64,000 nt of DNA from Gymnodinialimonas sp. 202GB13-11 (GTDB lineage: Bacteria; Pseudomonadota; Alphaproteobacteria; Rhodobacterales; Rhodobacteraceae), in assembly GCF_040932485.1 (NCBI RefSeq), contig NZ_JBFRBH010000001.1:1798001-1862000 (forward strand). The letters are read 5' to 3'. Positions 18,757-26,902 of the stretch are shown here, one piece after another. The notes beneath the pieces are model-generated. The model was not told the DNA's origin. It worked only from the letters and a program-made list of their open reading frames with translations, and ran no database searches. The stretch's first letter is position 1; the number at the start of each line of letters is the position of its first letter. Position numbers and translations under genes: made by a program.

Positions 18757-18777
18757 GGGGGTGTTACATAAACCCCC
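18757..18777 (-). other. Hairpin in the rep leader
   Basis: GGGGGT and ACCCCC form a 6-bp stem about 30 bases upstream of the rep start codon. It may be a translational or transcriptional control element for the initiator. There is no further support. Confidence 0.3.
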
Positions 18778-18876
18778 TTTGGGGCCTTGAGCGCCGCGCT
18801 TGGCCGCACACCGCACGCCCCGCCTGACGGCGGCAGCGCGCGGTCGCGCGTCCAATCTGAGCGGGTGTGAGGCAGA

Positions 18877-19110
18877 TCATTGGGAGGTACTGCCCTTCCG
18901 ACGGGAATCGACCCAAGCAAGGACGTCAGATCGGCGGTACCGCACTGAACGTCCAAGCTTGAAAAACTCCGGTCCCTGTCCAGTTACGCGCCATTTCTGG
19001 ATTGTGCGAACTGAATGGCAGATAAGATCAGCCACAGCGTGCTCGTCGAGTAGGCCTTGCGGATCAGATCCAGAGGGTGACGCGATGCTTCCATCCATTT
19101 GACGCTCCAT
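18877..19110 (-). CDS. AlpA-like MerR/HTH_17 DNA-binding protein, candidate excisionase
   Basis: 77 residues with a single winged-helix DNA-binding domain: LLDEHAVADLICHSVRTIQK followed by FFKLGRSVRYRRSDVLAWVD. This is the pattern of AlpA and phage excisionase-type regulators. A second ATG at 19098 would remove four residues. Lying between rep and the integrase operon, it probably governs excision, integrase expression or rep expression. Excisionases of this type commonly accompany tRNA-targeting tyrosine integrases. Confidence 0.8.
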   Translation of the reverse strand: MERQMDGSIASPSGSDPQGLLDEHAVADLICHSVRTIQKWRVTGQGPEFFKLGRSVRYRRSDVLAWVDSRRKGSTSQ

Positions 19111-19194
19111 TGCGATTGCGATGGGGCGAACCTAGTAAGCGCGGTTTTGAAAATCGCTTGAAACCGTACGCGAAATTACTTGGTGCGGAGGAGA

Positions 19195-19950
19195 CTAATT
19201 CTGTAAGTTCTTGGCTTTGCGATGGAATTCCAAAAAGCTCCTAAGCTTGTTTATGGTTTCGCGTTCGGTTTGATCGGGATCCAACGGCCTGAACGCGGCC
19301 ACGCAAAACCGCGCGGCATCAGAAATGGCGCCACCTGCTTTGGCATCGTAGGTGAAATCGCGTCGCAGAGTAGAACACCACATGGATGCGATTGACCGCA
19401 CCCATTCGTTGAACGCCAGGTCGCGCTTAGGGCCCGGTTTTCCACGAAACTGACCCTCCAGTAGCTCGACGATGTAAGCGCGCTCCGCCAGCGCATCAAG
19501 AATCGCAACTATCTCGGAGATAGAAGCTGAGTGAGGCTGGAAACTCGGCCCGGTCTCCACTGAGAGCCTGATCTCATACAGGCTCCAATCGTCGAGTAGC
19601 TCTCCGCGTACCTCATATTTGTTTGGGCCTTCGTCAAACCATTGCGGTGCCTCGCCCAGGCTTCTCCACACTTCTTCCGGCAAGGATTTGAGCTTTTCGC
19701 TCGTAGCGCTGAGATCCGCGCCGATCCTTGCGAGAGCTTGTCTGATCGATGAGACTTGGCTTTGGTCGCGGGCGCGCCACTCGTGCCATCTTTGACCTGC
19801 GATCTGCAACTCGCGCGCGAACTGCTCAGTCAATTCGACCGGAACGTCAAATTCTGTCGTGATGTCTTGAAGCTGCGCCTCCGAGTAGAAGTCTATCAAC
19901 CTCGCCTCGTCCGCTGCTTCGTATTCGCGATCCCGATACTGCCCAATCAT
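19195..19950 (-). CDS. Element-encoded protein of unknown function, co-translated with the integrase
   Basis: 251 residues, mostly helical and acidic, with no signal peptide or membrane segment and no family I can name. The middle has WHEWRARDQSQVSSIRQALA and the C-terminal half has AFNEWVRSIASMWCSTLRRDF. The ATG lies in a 4-bp overlap with the integrase stop codon, so it is made together with the integrase. Comparable short proteins after integrase genes are common in Rhodobacterales islands. It could be a recombination accessory factor or unrelated cargo. Confidence 0.7.
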   Translation of the reverse strand: MIGQYRDREYEAADEARLIDFYSEAQLQDITTEFDVPVELTEQFARELQIAGQRWHEWRARDQSQVSSIRQALARIGADLSATSEKLKSLPEEVWRSLGEAPQWFDEGPNKYEVRGELLDDWSLYEIRLSVETGPSFQPHSASISEIVAILDALAERAYIVELLEGQFRGKPGPKRDLAFNEWVRSIASMWCSTLRRDFTYDAKAGGAISDAARFCVAAFRPLDPDQTERETINKLRSFLEFHRKAKNLQN

Positions 19951-21131
19951 GAAACGACCCTCAGCTGGGGGCCGTTAGATCGACGGCCCATTGCGTTAGC
20001 CAGCCTGCCTGCAACCGAACCCGCCGCCCTTTGCACCGCCTCGTCCGCAAAATGGGCATAGCGTAGCGTGGTCTGCAGATTCCGGTGGCCCATGATCTCT
20101 TTCAACAAGAACGGATCAATCCCACTCATCACTGCAACGCTGGCGTAGGTATGGCGCAAATCGTGCATCCTTACGTCATCGAGGCCCGCTGCGTGTTTCA
20201 CTCTTATCCAAGTCTTCTGCAGGTTCACGAGATGTCCGTCGGGCTTTTCACCGAGGATCACGTATGGGTTCCCTTCCATGCGCGGTAAAGATATCAGGAT
20301 GTCATACGCTTCACGCGGCAGCGGTATGCGCCGCCGCCCAGTCTTGCTGTCCGGCAACTCGAGGTGATGCGGCGTCACGTAATCCCATTGCAGCGTTAGG
20401 ATTTCACTGAGGCGGCAACCCGTCAGGATCAATAGCGAAATCGCGGCGACCGCGTATTGGGTTTCCTCACCGCTTTCCAAAACGTCGGCCAATACTTGTC
20501 CCAGGCGGGCTTGTTCGTCTTCGGACAGATACCGCTTTTTTTCTTCTTCGCGGAACTTGCGGATGCGGCGCGCTGGATTGGAACCATCTCGGCGCAGCCC
20601 CCAATCCTCGGCCAGGTTAAACATCTTCGAAAGCATCGCCACACACCGGTTCGCTGTATAGGGACGGTCCCGGAGGTCGTGATGAAACGCCACCACATCG
20701 GCCCGCGTAACATCTCCGATCTTGCGGCTGCCGAAGTGCGGTCTGACGCAGTTGTTGACGTAGGCTTTGTAGGCTTTCTGCGTCGTCGGCTTACAGTGAT
20801 GCGCCACATATTCGGTCAGGAACCGATCACACAGCGACGCCACGGTCGGTTCACGATGTTTCCGCCGCCGATCCTCCGCCGGGTTTTCACCTCGAGCAAC
20901 GTCTCCCAATAGCTTTCTTGCCTCAGCACGGGCTTGGTCCGCCGTTAGGACGCCGTGGGGGCCAATGGTACGCCGCCGAGACCGCCCGCCTGCCCGGTAT
21001 TGCACGAGGTAGGATTTTCGGCCCGATGGCATCACGCGAAGACCGAAACCGGACAAGTCTTTGTCCCAGACAAAGTACTCGTTTGCGGTGACTTCCAACT
21101 GTTCGACGGATCGCTTTGTGAGCCTCTTCAT
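19947..21131 (-). CDS. int: Tyrosine recombinase/integrase
   Basis: 394 residues from the ATG at 21131 (MKRLTKRSVEQLEV). Residues 1-90 form the DUF4102-type arm-binding domain (FGLRVMPSGRKSYLVQYR), 95-190 the core-binding SAM-like domain, and 200-375 the catalytic domain. All catalytic residues are visible: Arg240 in TGCRLSEIL, Lys263, His323 and Arg326 in HDLRHTYA, His349 in GHRNLQTTLRYAH and the nucleophile Tyr358. The family integrates into tRNA 3' ends, consistent with the duplicated tRNA-Asn end 183 bp upstream of its start. The right arm-type repeat begins 30 bp before the ATG, so binding there could also repress int. Confidence 0.95.
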   Translation of the reverse strand: MKRLTKRSVEQLEVTANEYFVWDKDLSGFGLRVMPSGRKSYLVQYRAGGRSRRRTIGPHGVLTADQARAEARKLLGDVARGENPAEDRRRKHREPTVASLCDRFLTEYVAHHCKPTTQKAYKAYVNNCVRPHFGSRKIGDVTRADVVAFHHDLRDRPYTANRCVAMLSKMFNLAEDWGLRRDGSNPARRIRKFREEEKKRYLSEDEQARLGQVLADVLESGEETQYAVAAISLLILTGCRLSEILTLQWDYVTPHHLELPDSKTGRRRIPLPREAYDILISLPRMEGNPYVILGEKPDGHLVNLQKTWIRVKHAAGLDDVRMHDLRHTYASVAVMSGIDPFLLKEIMGHRNLQTTLRYAHFADEAVQRAAGSVAGRLANAMGRRSNGPQLRVVS

Positions 21132-21161
21132 CGCATCTACCCTCGCTTCTCTACCGTTCAT

Positions 21162-21183
21162 TTCGGAAGCACTACGGAAGCAC
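21162..21183 (+). repeat. Arm-type tandem repeat, right end
   Basis: TTCGGAAGCACTACGGAAGCAC, with CGGAAGCAC twice at an 11-bp period, one mismatch from the left copy. It sits 130 bp inside the right core and in the integrase promoter region. Confidence 0.7.
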
Positions 21184-21313
21184 CAGAACCGAAAAACTAG
21201 GGTATTGGGTGGGACAGGATCGCACTGACCGTCAACAGAAAAACGTTTCCTTACATGTATTTACCGCAAAACAGCGCAACCGGGCGAAAGCCGTCGAAAT
21301 CGACTTCTGGCCT

Positions 21314-21359
21314 CTGTTAATCAATTGGTCGTAGGTTCGATCCCTACCGCCGGAGCCAA
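21314..21359 (+). repeat. Right attachment site (attR core, 46 bp)
   Basis: An exact duplicate of the tRNA-Asn 3' part. It lacks the 5' half of the tRNA, so it is not a second tRNA gene. It marks the right border of the element. Confidence 0.95.
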
Positions 21360-21415
21360 TATCCCAACGATCCCAATCGCGATGGCAGTGCCTCTTTCCG
21401 ATGTAAATGGGCTGT

Positions 21416-21441
21416 GTTTTCGGTGAAGGAACACCGGAAAC
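21416..21441. terminator. Hairpin downstream of the M20 deacylase gene
   Basis: GTTTTCGGTG and CACCGGAAAC pair over 10 bp (one G-T) around AAGGAA. It lies 22 bp past the stop codon of the minus-strand operon and just outside attR. There is no clear T-tract on the minus strand. It may end the catabolic operon or shield it from the element. Confidence 0.45.
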
Positions 21442-21462
21442 TGACGATGCTTTGAGCATTTT

Positions 21463-22590
21463 TCAGAGCTCTTCCACCAAACGCTCCAGCAGATCATCGC
21501 AAGCTGACAGCTGACTTTCCAGAATGAACTCGTCAGCTTTGTGACCCTGCCCCTCCATCAAACCCGGCCCGCACACCAACGTGGGCACGCCCATCCCGCT
21601 CAGCAGCCCGGCTTCGGTTCCAAAAGCAACTTTGATAGGAGCACTTTGCGTTTTGAGAACAACATCCTGTACCCAGCTTTGGTTACGGGCAACCTCAAGT
21701 CCTGGGTAGGAGTTGGTGATCTCAACCGTCGCGCGCGCAGCATGTGCGCCCTCGTTGAAGCGTTCAGCGAACGCGGCAACCTGTTTATTCAACAGCGTCA
21801 TATCCTGATCGGCAAGGTTGCGGATTTCGAACCGCATTTCGGCTTCGGCAGGCACAACGTTCAAGGCCATTCCGCCAGACAATTTCCCCACATGCACTGT
21901 GCTGTAGGGAATATCATATGCAGCGTCGAACGGCCCGACCTTTGAAAACTCGTCCTGCAACACCCTGAGATCAGACATGAAATCGGCCGCGAGGTGCAAG
22001 GCGTTCCGGAATTTGGGGGCCAATGCCGAATGTCCAGCCTCGCCCGTGAAGGTGGCCTTGTACGCGGTCTTGCCCTTATGGCCGGTTGCAACCTGCATTT
22101 GCGTCGGTTCCCCCACGATACACAGCGCGGGTGGGCGCAATAGTGGCGCGAGGTCCGGTTGCATTTGCTGCAAACCGACACAGCCAATTTCTTCATCATA
22201 GGACAACAGGATCGCTAGCGGGCGGTGAAGCCTTTCAGCATCCACTCGCGCCGCCAAAGCCAAGGCAGAGGCGACAAAACCTTTCATGTCGGTTGTGCCG
22301 CGACCAAACAATTTGTCTTTCTCAGTGGTCAGTCGAAATGGGGGCCGTGTCCAGGTTTGGCCTTCCACCGGAACGACATCCGTGTGAGCGGAAAGAAGCA
22401 GGCCGCCTTCTCCCTCCGGCCCAATCTCTGCGTATAGGCCCGCTTTCAGCCCGCATGGAGATGGGATCCGTGAAACCCGGAAACCGTTGGATTTCAGAAA
22501 TGCTTCCACAAATGAAATCAAGGGAAGGTTGCTTTGAGCACTTACGGTCTCAAAAGAGATCAGCCGGTCGAGTAGTTCAAGCGTCTTCAC
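21463..22590 (-). CDS. M20 family deacylase, ArgE/DapE type
   Basis: 375 residues of the M20 zinc peptidase family. The metal-binding segments are LLLSAHTDVVPV, FGRGTTDMKGF and SYDEEIGCVG (general-base Glu followed by a metal-binding Glu), with GEPTQMQVATGHKG entering the dimerisation domain. It resembles acetylornithine deacetylase, yet its place as the last gene of a catabolic operon with oxygenases and RidA suggests removal of an N-acyl group from a catabolic intermediate rather than arginine synthesis. The start overlaps the LysR stop codon by four bases. Confidence 0.85.
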   Translation of the reverse strand: MKTLELLDRLISFETVSAQSNLPLISFVEAFLKSNGFRVSRIPSPCGLKAGLYAEIGPEGEGGLLLSAHTDVVPVEGQTWTRPPFRLTTEKDKLFGRGTTDMKGFVASALALAARVDAERLHRPLAILLSYDEEIGCVGLQQMQPDLAPLLRPPALCIVGEPTQMQVATGHKGKTAYKATFTGEAGHSALAPKFRNALHLAADFMSDLRVLQDEFSKVGPFDAAYDIPYSTVHVGKLSGGMALNVVPAEAEMRFEIRNLADQDMTLLNKQVAAFAERFNEGAHAARATVEITNSYPGLEVARNQSWVQDVVLKTQSAPIKVAFGTEAGLLSGMGVPTLVCGPGLMEGQGHKADEFILESQLSACDDLLERLVEEL

Positions 22591-23489
22591 GGCGTCATCA
22601 CCTCAATGCAGTGCTTCAGGAACTCGGCACAGGTTCGTCGATCCATCACGCCTTTGGCTGACAGCATACCCACCGCGATCGGCGGCACATCACTGTCTAA
22701 GGGGACGAAAATCAGTGGCTTTCCGTCTGGCGCGGCTGATCCGATGGGTCGGAAATTGACGATGGAATAGCCGAAGCCGTTTGCCACGAGACTGCGCGCA
22801 ACAGCCATGTCACGGGTCCGCTCCGCAACGACAGGAGCGACGTTTTCAACATCAAAGAATGTCCGGAAATAGTCCGAACTCAACGGCAGATCGAGCAGCA
22901 CCATCTCGTGCGGGGCAAGGTCGCGCACCGTCAGGCGCTCACGTCGCGCCAAAGCGTGATCCGGCGCAAGCATGACATAGGGCGGCAGTGTTTTGATCGG
23001 ATGAAACTGCAGATCATCCGGAACATCGATGGCGTAGCTCAACCCAAGGTCGATATCTCCACGGCGCAGCCCCGCAAAGATGTCGGGCTGGGTAAGTTCC
23101 GTTTGGCTGATCGTGACCGACGGAAAGCGATCCTCAAAACTGCGTCGCAGATCTGGCACAACGATTTGCGCAAATGTAACCAGACAACCCAGGCGAAGCG
23201 GGCCTTGAACCGCGTCGGAAACTGTGCCGGCAAGCCGCGTAAGTTCAATAGCCTCGGAAAGAACCACTCGAGCCTGCGCGGCCAGCCTGCGTCCTGCTTC
23301 CGTCAAGGCCAGCCCTTGAGATGGCTGGCGAATAAACAGCGCGGTTCCTAGTTCATTTTCGAGTTGTGACAGCGCGGTCGAGATAGACGGAGAAGAGACG
23401 TTCAAAGCACGGCTTGCAGCGGCGATGCTGCCTGTCTCGGCAGCCGAGGCGAAGTATTCAAGCTGCCGAAGTGTGAACCGTGTTTGCAT
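22587..23489 (-). CDS. LysR family transcriptional regulator, within the catabolic operon
   Basis: 300 residues from the ATG at 23489 (MQTRFTLRQLEYF). The N-terminal winged helix (residues 5-65, ASAAETGSIAAASRALNVSSPSISTALSQLE) is followed by the effector-binding domain, with a substrate-pocket strand near GPLRLGCLVTFAQ. A frame to 23588 adds an unrelated extension and is rejected. Unusually for a LysR regulator it is encoded inside the operon and transcribed with it, which would give positive feedback if it activates. The likely target is the divergent operator at 28338-28369. Confidence 0.9.
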   Translation of the reverse strand: MQTRFTLRQLEYFASAAETGSIAAASRALNVSSPSISTALSQLENELGTALFIRQPSQGLALTEAGRRLAAQARVVLSEAIELTRLAGTVSDAVQGPLRLGCLVTFAQIVVPDLRRSFEDRFPSVTISQTELTQPDIFAGLRRGDIDLGLSYAIDVPDDLQFHPIKTLPPYVMLAPDHALARRERLTVRDLAPHEMVLLDLPLSSDYFRTFFDVENVAPVVAERTRDMAVARSLVANGFGYSIVNFRPIGSAAPDGKPLIFVPLDSDVPPIAVGMLSAKGVMDRRTCAEFLKHCIEVMTP

Positions 23490-23520
23490 AGGCAGATCGT
23501 GGCTGAGGTGATGATGGCCG

Positions 23521-24195
23521 TCAATTGTCGCCGGGCACGCCGTAAGATGGCGCTCCGCGGGGATCGATGGCGCGTTGAATGTACGCATCCAACTGGGGTT
23601 TGTAGACCTCCCACGCTGTGGCGATTGCCTCTATCGGGCAATCCTCGGTCCAGTCGCAGCGCAAGTCAGCGATGGGCCACGTCACCTTGTCCACAATCTT
23701 CATGCCTGCGGAATGGACTGGCCCGGCTTCCCCACCGGCGGCAAGCCCGGCCCTCATGGCAGCGATCAAGCGGTCGCCGAGATGGCCCTGGCTTGCGACG
23801 AAGCCTTCGACAATCGCCGATGGCACGTTCTCGTTCGCCAACAGGTTCCCGCCGGACGCGACATCAGGGCCGTCTGCCTGGGTCCAGATGCCGAGCGAAT
23901 TGGGGCCGGAATGGATCGCGGTTTGCCCATTGGTGTCGATGCACAACACTTGTCGGTATTCGATGAAGCTGCCGCGCGATTGGATCTCAGCAATGGCCTC
24001 AGTCGCCGAAAGCCCACGTTCCATTAGGTCCAGTGCCATTGGTCCAAGTCGGGGATCGGTCACGTTCTGGGTCGCCACCGCCCCGACCCCTGCCCTCGCA
24101 AAGGAACAGCGCGCAGCAACAGCTGGCGACGACGAAGAGATTGCCAAGCCGAACATCCCTGTATCGGCACAGCGGGCGACCAGCGAGAATGTCAT
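23521..24195 (-). CDS. DUF1028 family protein
   Basis: 224 residues beginning MTFSLVARCADTGMFGLAISSSSPAVAARC, the DUF1028 pattern. The family is thought to have an Ntn-hydrolase-like fold, and members often sit in amino-acid or amide catabolic operons beside RidA proteins, as here. GLAISSSSPAVAARCSFARAG and the Gly-rich segment GGEAGPVHSAGM are conserved. The start overlaps the ridA stop by four bases. An amidohydrolase-like role on a deaminated or acylated intermediate is plausible but not established. Confidence 0.85.
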   Translation of the reverse strand: MTFSLVARCADTGMFGLAISSSSPAVAARCSFARAGVGAVATQNVTDPRLGPMALDLMERGLSATEAIAEIQSRGSFIEYRQVLCIDTNGQTAIHSGPNSLGIWTQADGPDVASGGNLLANENVPSAIVEGFVASQGHLGDRLIAAMRAGLAAGGEAGPVHSAGMKIVDKVTWPIADLRCDWTEDCPIEAIATAWEVYKPQLDAYIQRAIDPRGAPSYGVPGDN

Positions 24196-24611
24196 GCGGG
24201 GATCACCGCTGTGCCATCAATCTCAACCAGCCATTCCGGCCGCGCGAGGGCCTGAACAACCAACCCTGTCGACACGGGGTGAACGCCTTTGATGTATTCC
24301 CCCATTGTCCGGTAAACCGCCTCTCGGTGGCGCACGTCGGTTATGTAGACGACAACTTTCACCAGGTGGCTCATATCGCCGCCAGCTTCTTCGATCAGTT
24401 GCTTGATGTTTTGCATGACCTTGTGGGTCTGTTCGACCGGATCATGGCTATCGATATTCACAGCATCGTCCAGGTTTTGCGGGCATTGACCGCGCAGCCA
24501 AACGATCTTGCCAGAGGCCTCCGTTACGACTGCCTGACACAGATCGTTGTCCAGGTTTTGTTCCGGATAAGTATCGGATGTGTTGAACTTGCGAATGCGC
24601 GTATGGGCCAT
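24192..24611 (-). CDS. RidA/YjgF/UK114 family protein
   Basis: 139 residues. RidA proteins hydrolyse reactive enamine or imine intermediates; catabolic paralogs act as deaminases within dedicated pathways. The conserved C-terminal strand LARPEWLVEIDGTAVIP contains the Arg that binds substrate carboxylates, and MSHLVKVVVYITDV matches the family core. Placement between a Rieske oxygenase and DUF1028 implies that an imine or enamine arises during breakdown of the imported compound. Confidence 0.9.
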   Translation of the reverse strand: MAHTRIRKFNTSDTYPEQNLDNDLCQAVVTEASGKIVWLRGQCPQNLDDAVNIDSHDPVEQTHKVMQNIKQLIEEAGGDMSHLVKVVVYITDVRHREAVYRTMGEYIKGVHPVSTGLVVQALARPEWLVEIDGTAVIPA

Positions 24612-24619
24612 GCTTTCCC

Positions 24620-25717
24620 TCAGATACGGTCTTGGGCGGCGAGCCAGAGTTGAAAATCGCGGATAGTGCCTTCGTAATCGTCTTCCGCAAGCGGGCCGGA
24701 CACGGCGTGTTGTGACCCCAACGCGATCTGCATGCGCTCAAGCTTTTCGCGATCTTCCTGGTTCACCTTTTCCCAAAGCGCGATGCGGGCAACGATCGTG
24801 TCGTCGTCCAGATCATCGCCATAAGTCGATAGGGTCCACTTCACTCGAATTTGGCCCGCGCTCAACGGGAAAATACTCAGCGAAACCAGAAGGCTTGCAG
24901 CTTGACTGGCGACTTGCGTCGGAAACAGCGCGAAAAGCGTGGAGCGTAGGCGTTCATCGTCTGTCAGATTTGGAGCGCCGAGGCCACGCGGCGGAATGTT
25001 CTTGGGATAATTCGCTGCGTAGGACGTAAAGCCATCACCCACCGCAAGCTTTCGCGCCAGGCCCGTTGGCGTGTAATCGTGCAGGGTTTGCGGGTGCACG
25101 ACGGACAGGTGATAGCCCTCCATGAAATTCTCAACGAGGCATTTCCAATTCGTGTTCCACACCTCTTCGGCAACATGTGCCAGGCGGAAGCTCTCCGTCT
25201 CATAATTGGTCAGCAAACCATTGAGTGCCGGCAAATCGAACGGGGCAGCCGCGCTATCCAGATTTACATAGATAAATCCGTTCCAGAGCACCCGATTATG
25301 ACGGTGCAGGCCGCAGGATTTCGCGTCAAAAGCCGCATTCTTCATGCGCGCGGCCCGCATCAAGCCGCCGTCGAGGTCGTAGGCCCAGGCGTGGTAGGAG
25401 CACACAAAACGTTTCGTGTTCCCGCGCCCCTCCGCAAGGGGCATTCCACGGTGACGGCACACATTCGCAAGGACCACGATGTCCCCATCGACCTGTCGTA
25501 CCACAATCAAGGGCTCATTCAGCAACTGGACCGCGAAGAAATCGCCCGGTGCGGGGATTTCGTCGATGCGGCCAAGGCAATGCCATCCCCGGCGCAGAAC
25601 GGTGTCAGCCTCGTGGCGAAAGCGGTCTTTCGATGTGTAAAACGCGCCCGGCATCGTCATGGGGCGATCCGGTGGAAGTGCTGCAATGGCCTGCAACTCG
25701 GATGAAAGCCACGACAT
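24620..25717 (-). CDS. Rieske non-heme iron oxygenase alpha subunit (second in operon)
   Basis: 365 residues. The Rieske [2Fe-2S] centre is formed by CRHRG and CSYHAW (about residues 87-110), the Cys-X-His and Cys-X2-His pairs of ring-hydroxylating oxygenases. The catalytic domain holds the mononuclear iron facial triad within NFMEGYHLSVVH and a later acidic residue. The size and layout resemble the group that includes quaternary-amine demethylases such as GbcA, as well as aromatic hydroxylases. No reductase gene is adjacent. It is separated from the first Rieske gene by two bases, so the two are coupled. Confidence 0.9.
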   Translation of the reverse strand: MSWLSSELQAIAALPPDRPMTMPGAFYTSKDRFRHEADTVLRRGWHCLGRIDEIPAPGDFFAVQLLNEPLIVVRQVDGDIVVLANVCRHRGMPLAEGRGNTKRFVCSYHAWAYDLDGGLMRAARMKNAAFDAKSCGLHRHNRVLWNGFIYVNLDSAAAPFDLPALNGLLTNYETESFRLAHVAEEVWNTNWKCLVENFMEGYHLSVVHPQTLHDYTPTGLARKLAVGDGFTSYAANYPKNIPPRGLGAPNLTDDERLRSTLFALFPTQVASQAASLLVSLSIFPLSAGQIRVKWTLSTYGDDLDDDTIVARIALWEKVNQEDREKLERMQIALGSQHAVSGPLAEDDYEGTIRDFQLWLAAQDRI

Positions 25718-25719
25718 GA

Positions 25720-26886
25720 TTAGGCACCCCCATTCAACGCTGGCCTAAACGACGGGTCCATGCGGCTCATGAGGTACTGGGCGAAATCGAAGTTGGGCCG
25801 TTCAAGGTGCGACAGGTGCCCTGGCTCAGCCCCATCCGCTGATAAACCGCGAAAAACCTTCTCGGTGCATCCGCGATCTTCAACATTCACGTCATCCAGC
25901 AACGCTTTGAGATCAATAAGATTCTGTTGCGCTTCGGCGTCGTCCTTATAGTCGTCGGACATGCCCCCACCGAACCGGATTTGAACCTGACCCGGGCCAT
26001 TGGGATGTAGGCTGAGATACCAAAAATAGCCGGGGGTAAGCGTGATCAAAAGGCTCGGGTATATTGCCAGCAGAAACGTCGTCCGCCGCTCATCGCCGTG
26101 AAGCCGGTCATTGCTGGGATGCGCCATTGCGATGCGCAACGACTCATCTTTGAGGATGGTATGGTAGTTGAACGCGTTGCGTCCGGGCGGGCAGATCATC
26201 TCATCCAGTTTTGAAAGCCCGCCAATCGTACCCGCATGGCAGACGGGCAAATGGTAACTCTCCATGAAATTCTCAGCGAGGACCTTCCAGTTCGTATCCC
26301 ACAGGTGCTCTTCAAAGAAGGTCTCGGTGTAGTTGGTCATGTCGTAGCCTTTGACCAAATCCTCAACCTCTTGCAGCTCCTCCCGAACCGGGTGCGCACT
26401 TGGGTTGAGAGAGATGAAGACCCAACCAAGCCAATCCTCGCAGGCAATGTCAGGCAGGCTATAATCGTCTTTGCAAAACGCCTTATTGCCGTTCATTGCC
26501 GGCGCACCACGCAAGCTGCCGTCAAGATTGTAGGTCCAAGCATGATAGGGGCAAACGATGGTCTTGGCGTTGCCCCGACCGTGCAGAAGCGTCGACATGC
26601 GGTGTCGGCAAACGTTCGAATAGGCCTTCAGGGCCCCTTCCCTATCGCGCAGCACGATGACGGGCTGCCCCGCCAATTCGCAGGTCACGTAATCGCCCGG
26701 GTTCGCCAACGCGCTTGCCCGCCCAACGCAATACCATGAGGTCTTGAAGATGTTTTCCAGCTCCGCGTCCAGAAAGGCATCCGACGTGTAGACCGATGGC
26801 GGCATCGCTCGGGCTTGCTCAAACGGGACGGAAACACTGGCCCGCAAAGCGTCGATGGGGTTTGGAACTGGCTTTGCAATGGTCAT
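25720..26886 (-). CDS. Rieske non-heme iron oxygenase alpha subunit (first in operon)
   Basis: 388 residues. The Rieske ligands are in CRHRMSTLLHG and CPYHAWTYNLDG. The iron facial triad lies in NFMESYHLPVCH with a downstream Asp. It is a paralog of the next gene but clearly diverged, so the two either act on successive substrates or form a hetero-oligomer. It begins 16 bp after the flavin monooxygenase gene. Electron donors must come from elsewhere in the genome, as no ferredoxin or reductase gene is in the operon. Confidence 0.9.
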   Translation of the reverse strand: MTIAKPVPNPIDALRASVSVPFEQARAMPPSVYTSDAFLDAELENIFKTSWYCVGRASALANPGDYVTCELAGQPVIVLRDREGALKAYSNVCRHRMSTLLHGRGNAKTIVCPYHAWTYNLDGSLRGAPAMNGNKAFCKDDYSLPDIACEDWLGWVFISLNPSAHPVREELQEVEDLVKGYDMTNYTETFFEEHLWDTNWKVLAENFMESYHLPVCHAGTIGGLSKLDEMICPPGRNAFNYHTILKDESLRIAMAHPSNDRLHGDERRTTFLLAIYPSLLITLTPGYFWYLSLHPNGPGQVQIRFGGGMSDDYKDDAEAQQNLIDLKALLDDVNVEDRGCTEKVFRGLSADGAEPGHLSHLERPNFDFAQYLMSRMDPSFRPALNGGA

Positions 26887-26902
26887 GGCGACGGCTCCAT
26901 TC

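Larger units (their letters stand above)
12601..21359. mobile_element. Integrative element in tRNA-Asn, about 8.7 kb
   Basis: The element runs between two exact 46-bp copies of the tRNA-Asn 3' part. It encodes a tyrosine integrase at the right end, an AlpA-like protein, a Rep_trans-like replication initiator, a 251-residue unknown protein, a 160-residue unknown protein and a 1316-residue predicted defence protein. Coding here is visibly more AT-rich at third positions than the flanking core genes, most clearly in the 1316-residue gene. No relaxase, conjugation, capsid or terminase gene is present. It could therefore be a satellite or mobilisable element depending on a helper, or a remnant able only to excise and replicate. 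Confidence 0.92.

Noticed and set aside
21314-21359. A second tRNA-Asn gene at the right border of the element.
   Set aside because: Only the 3' part is present, with no acceptor 5' strand or D-arm; it is the duplicated attachment core.
21463-22590. Identification of the M20 deacylase as DoeB of the ectoine pathway.
   Set aside because: As I recall, DoeB belongs to the AstE/AspA-type family, not M20, and this gene is over 20 kb from the DoeA-like gene.
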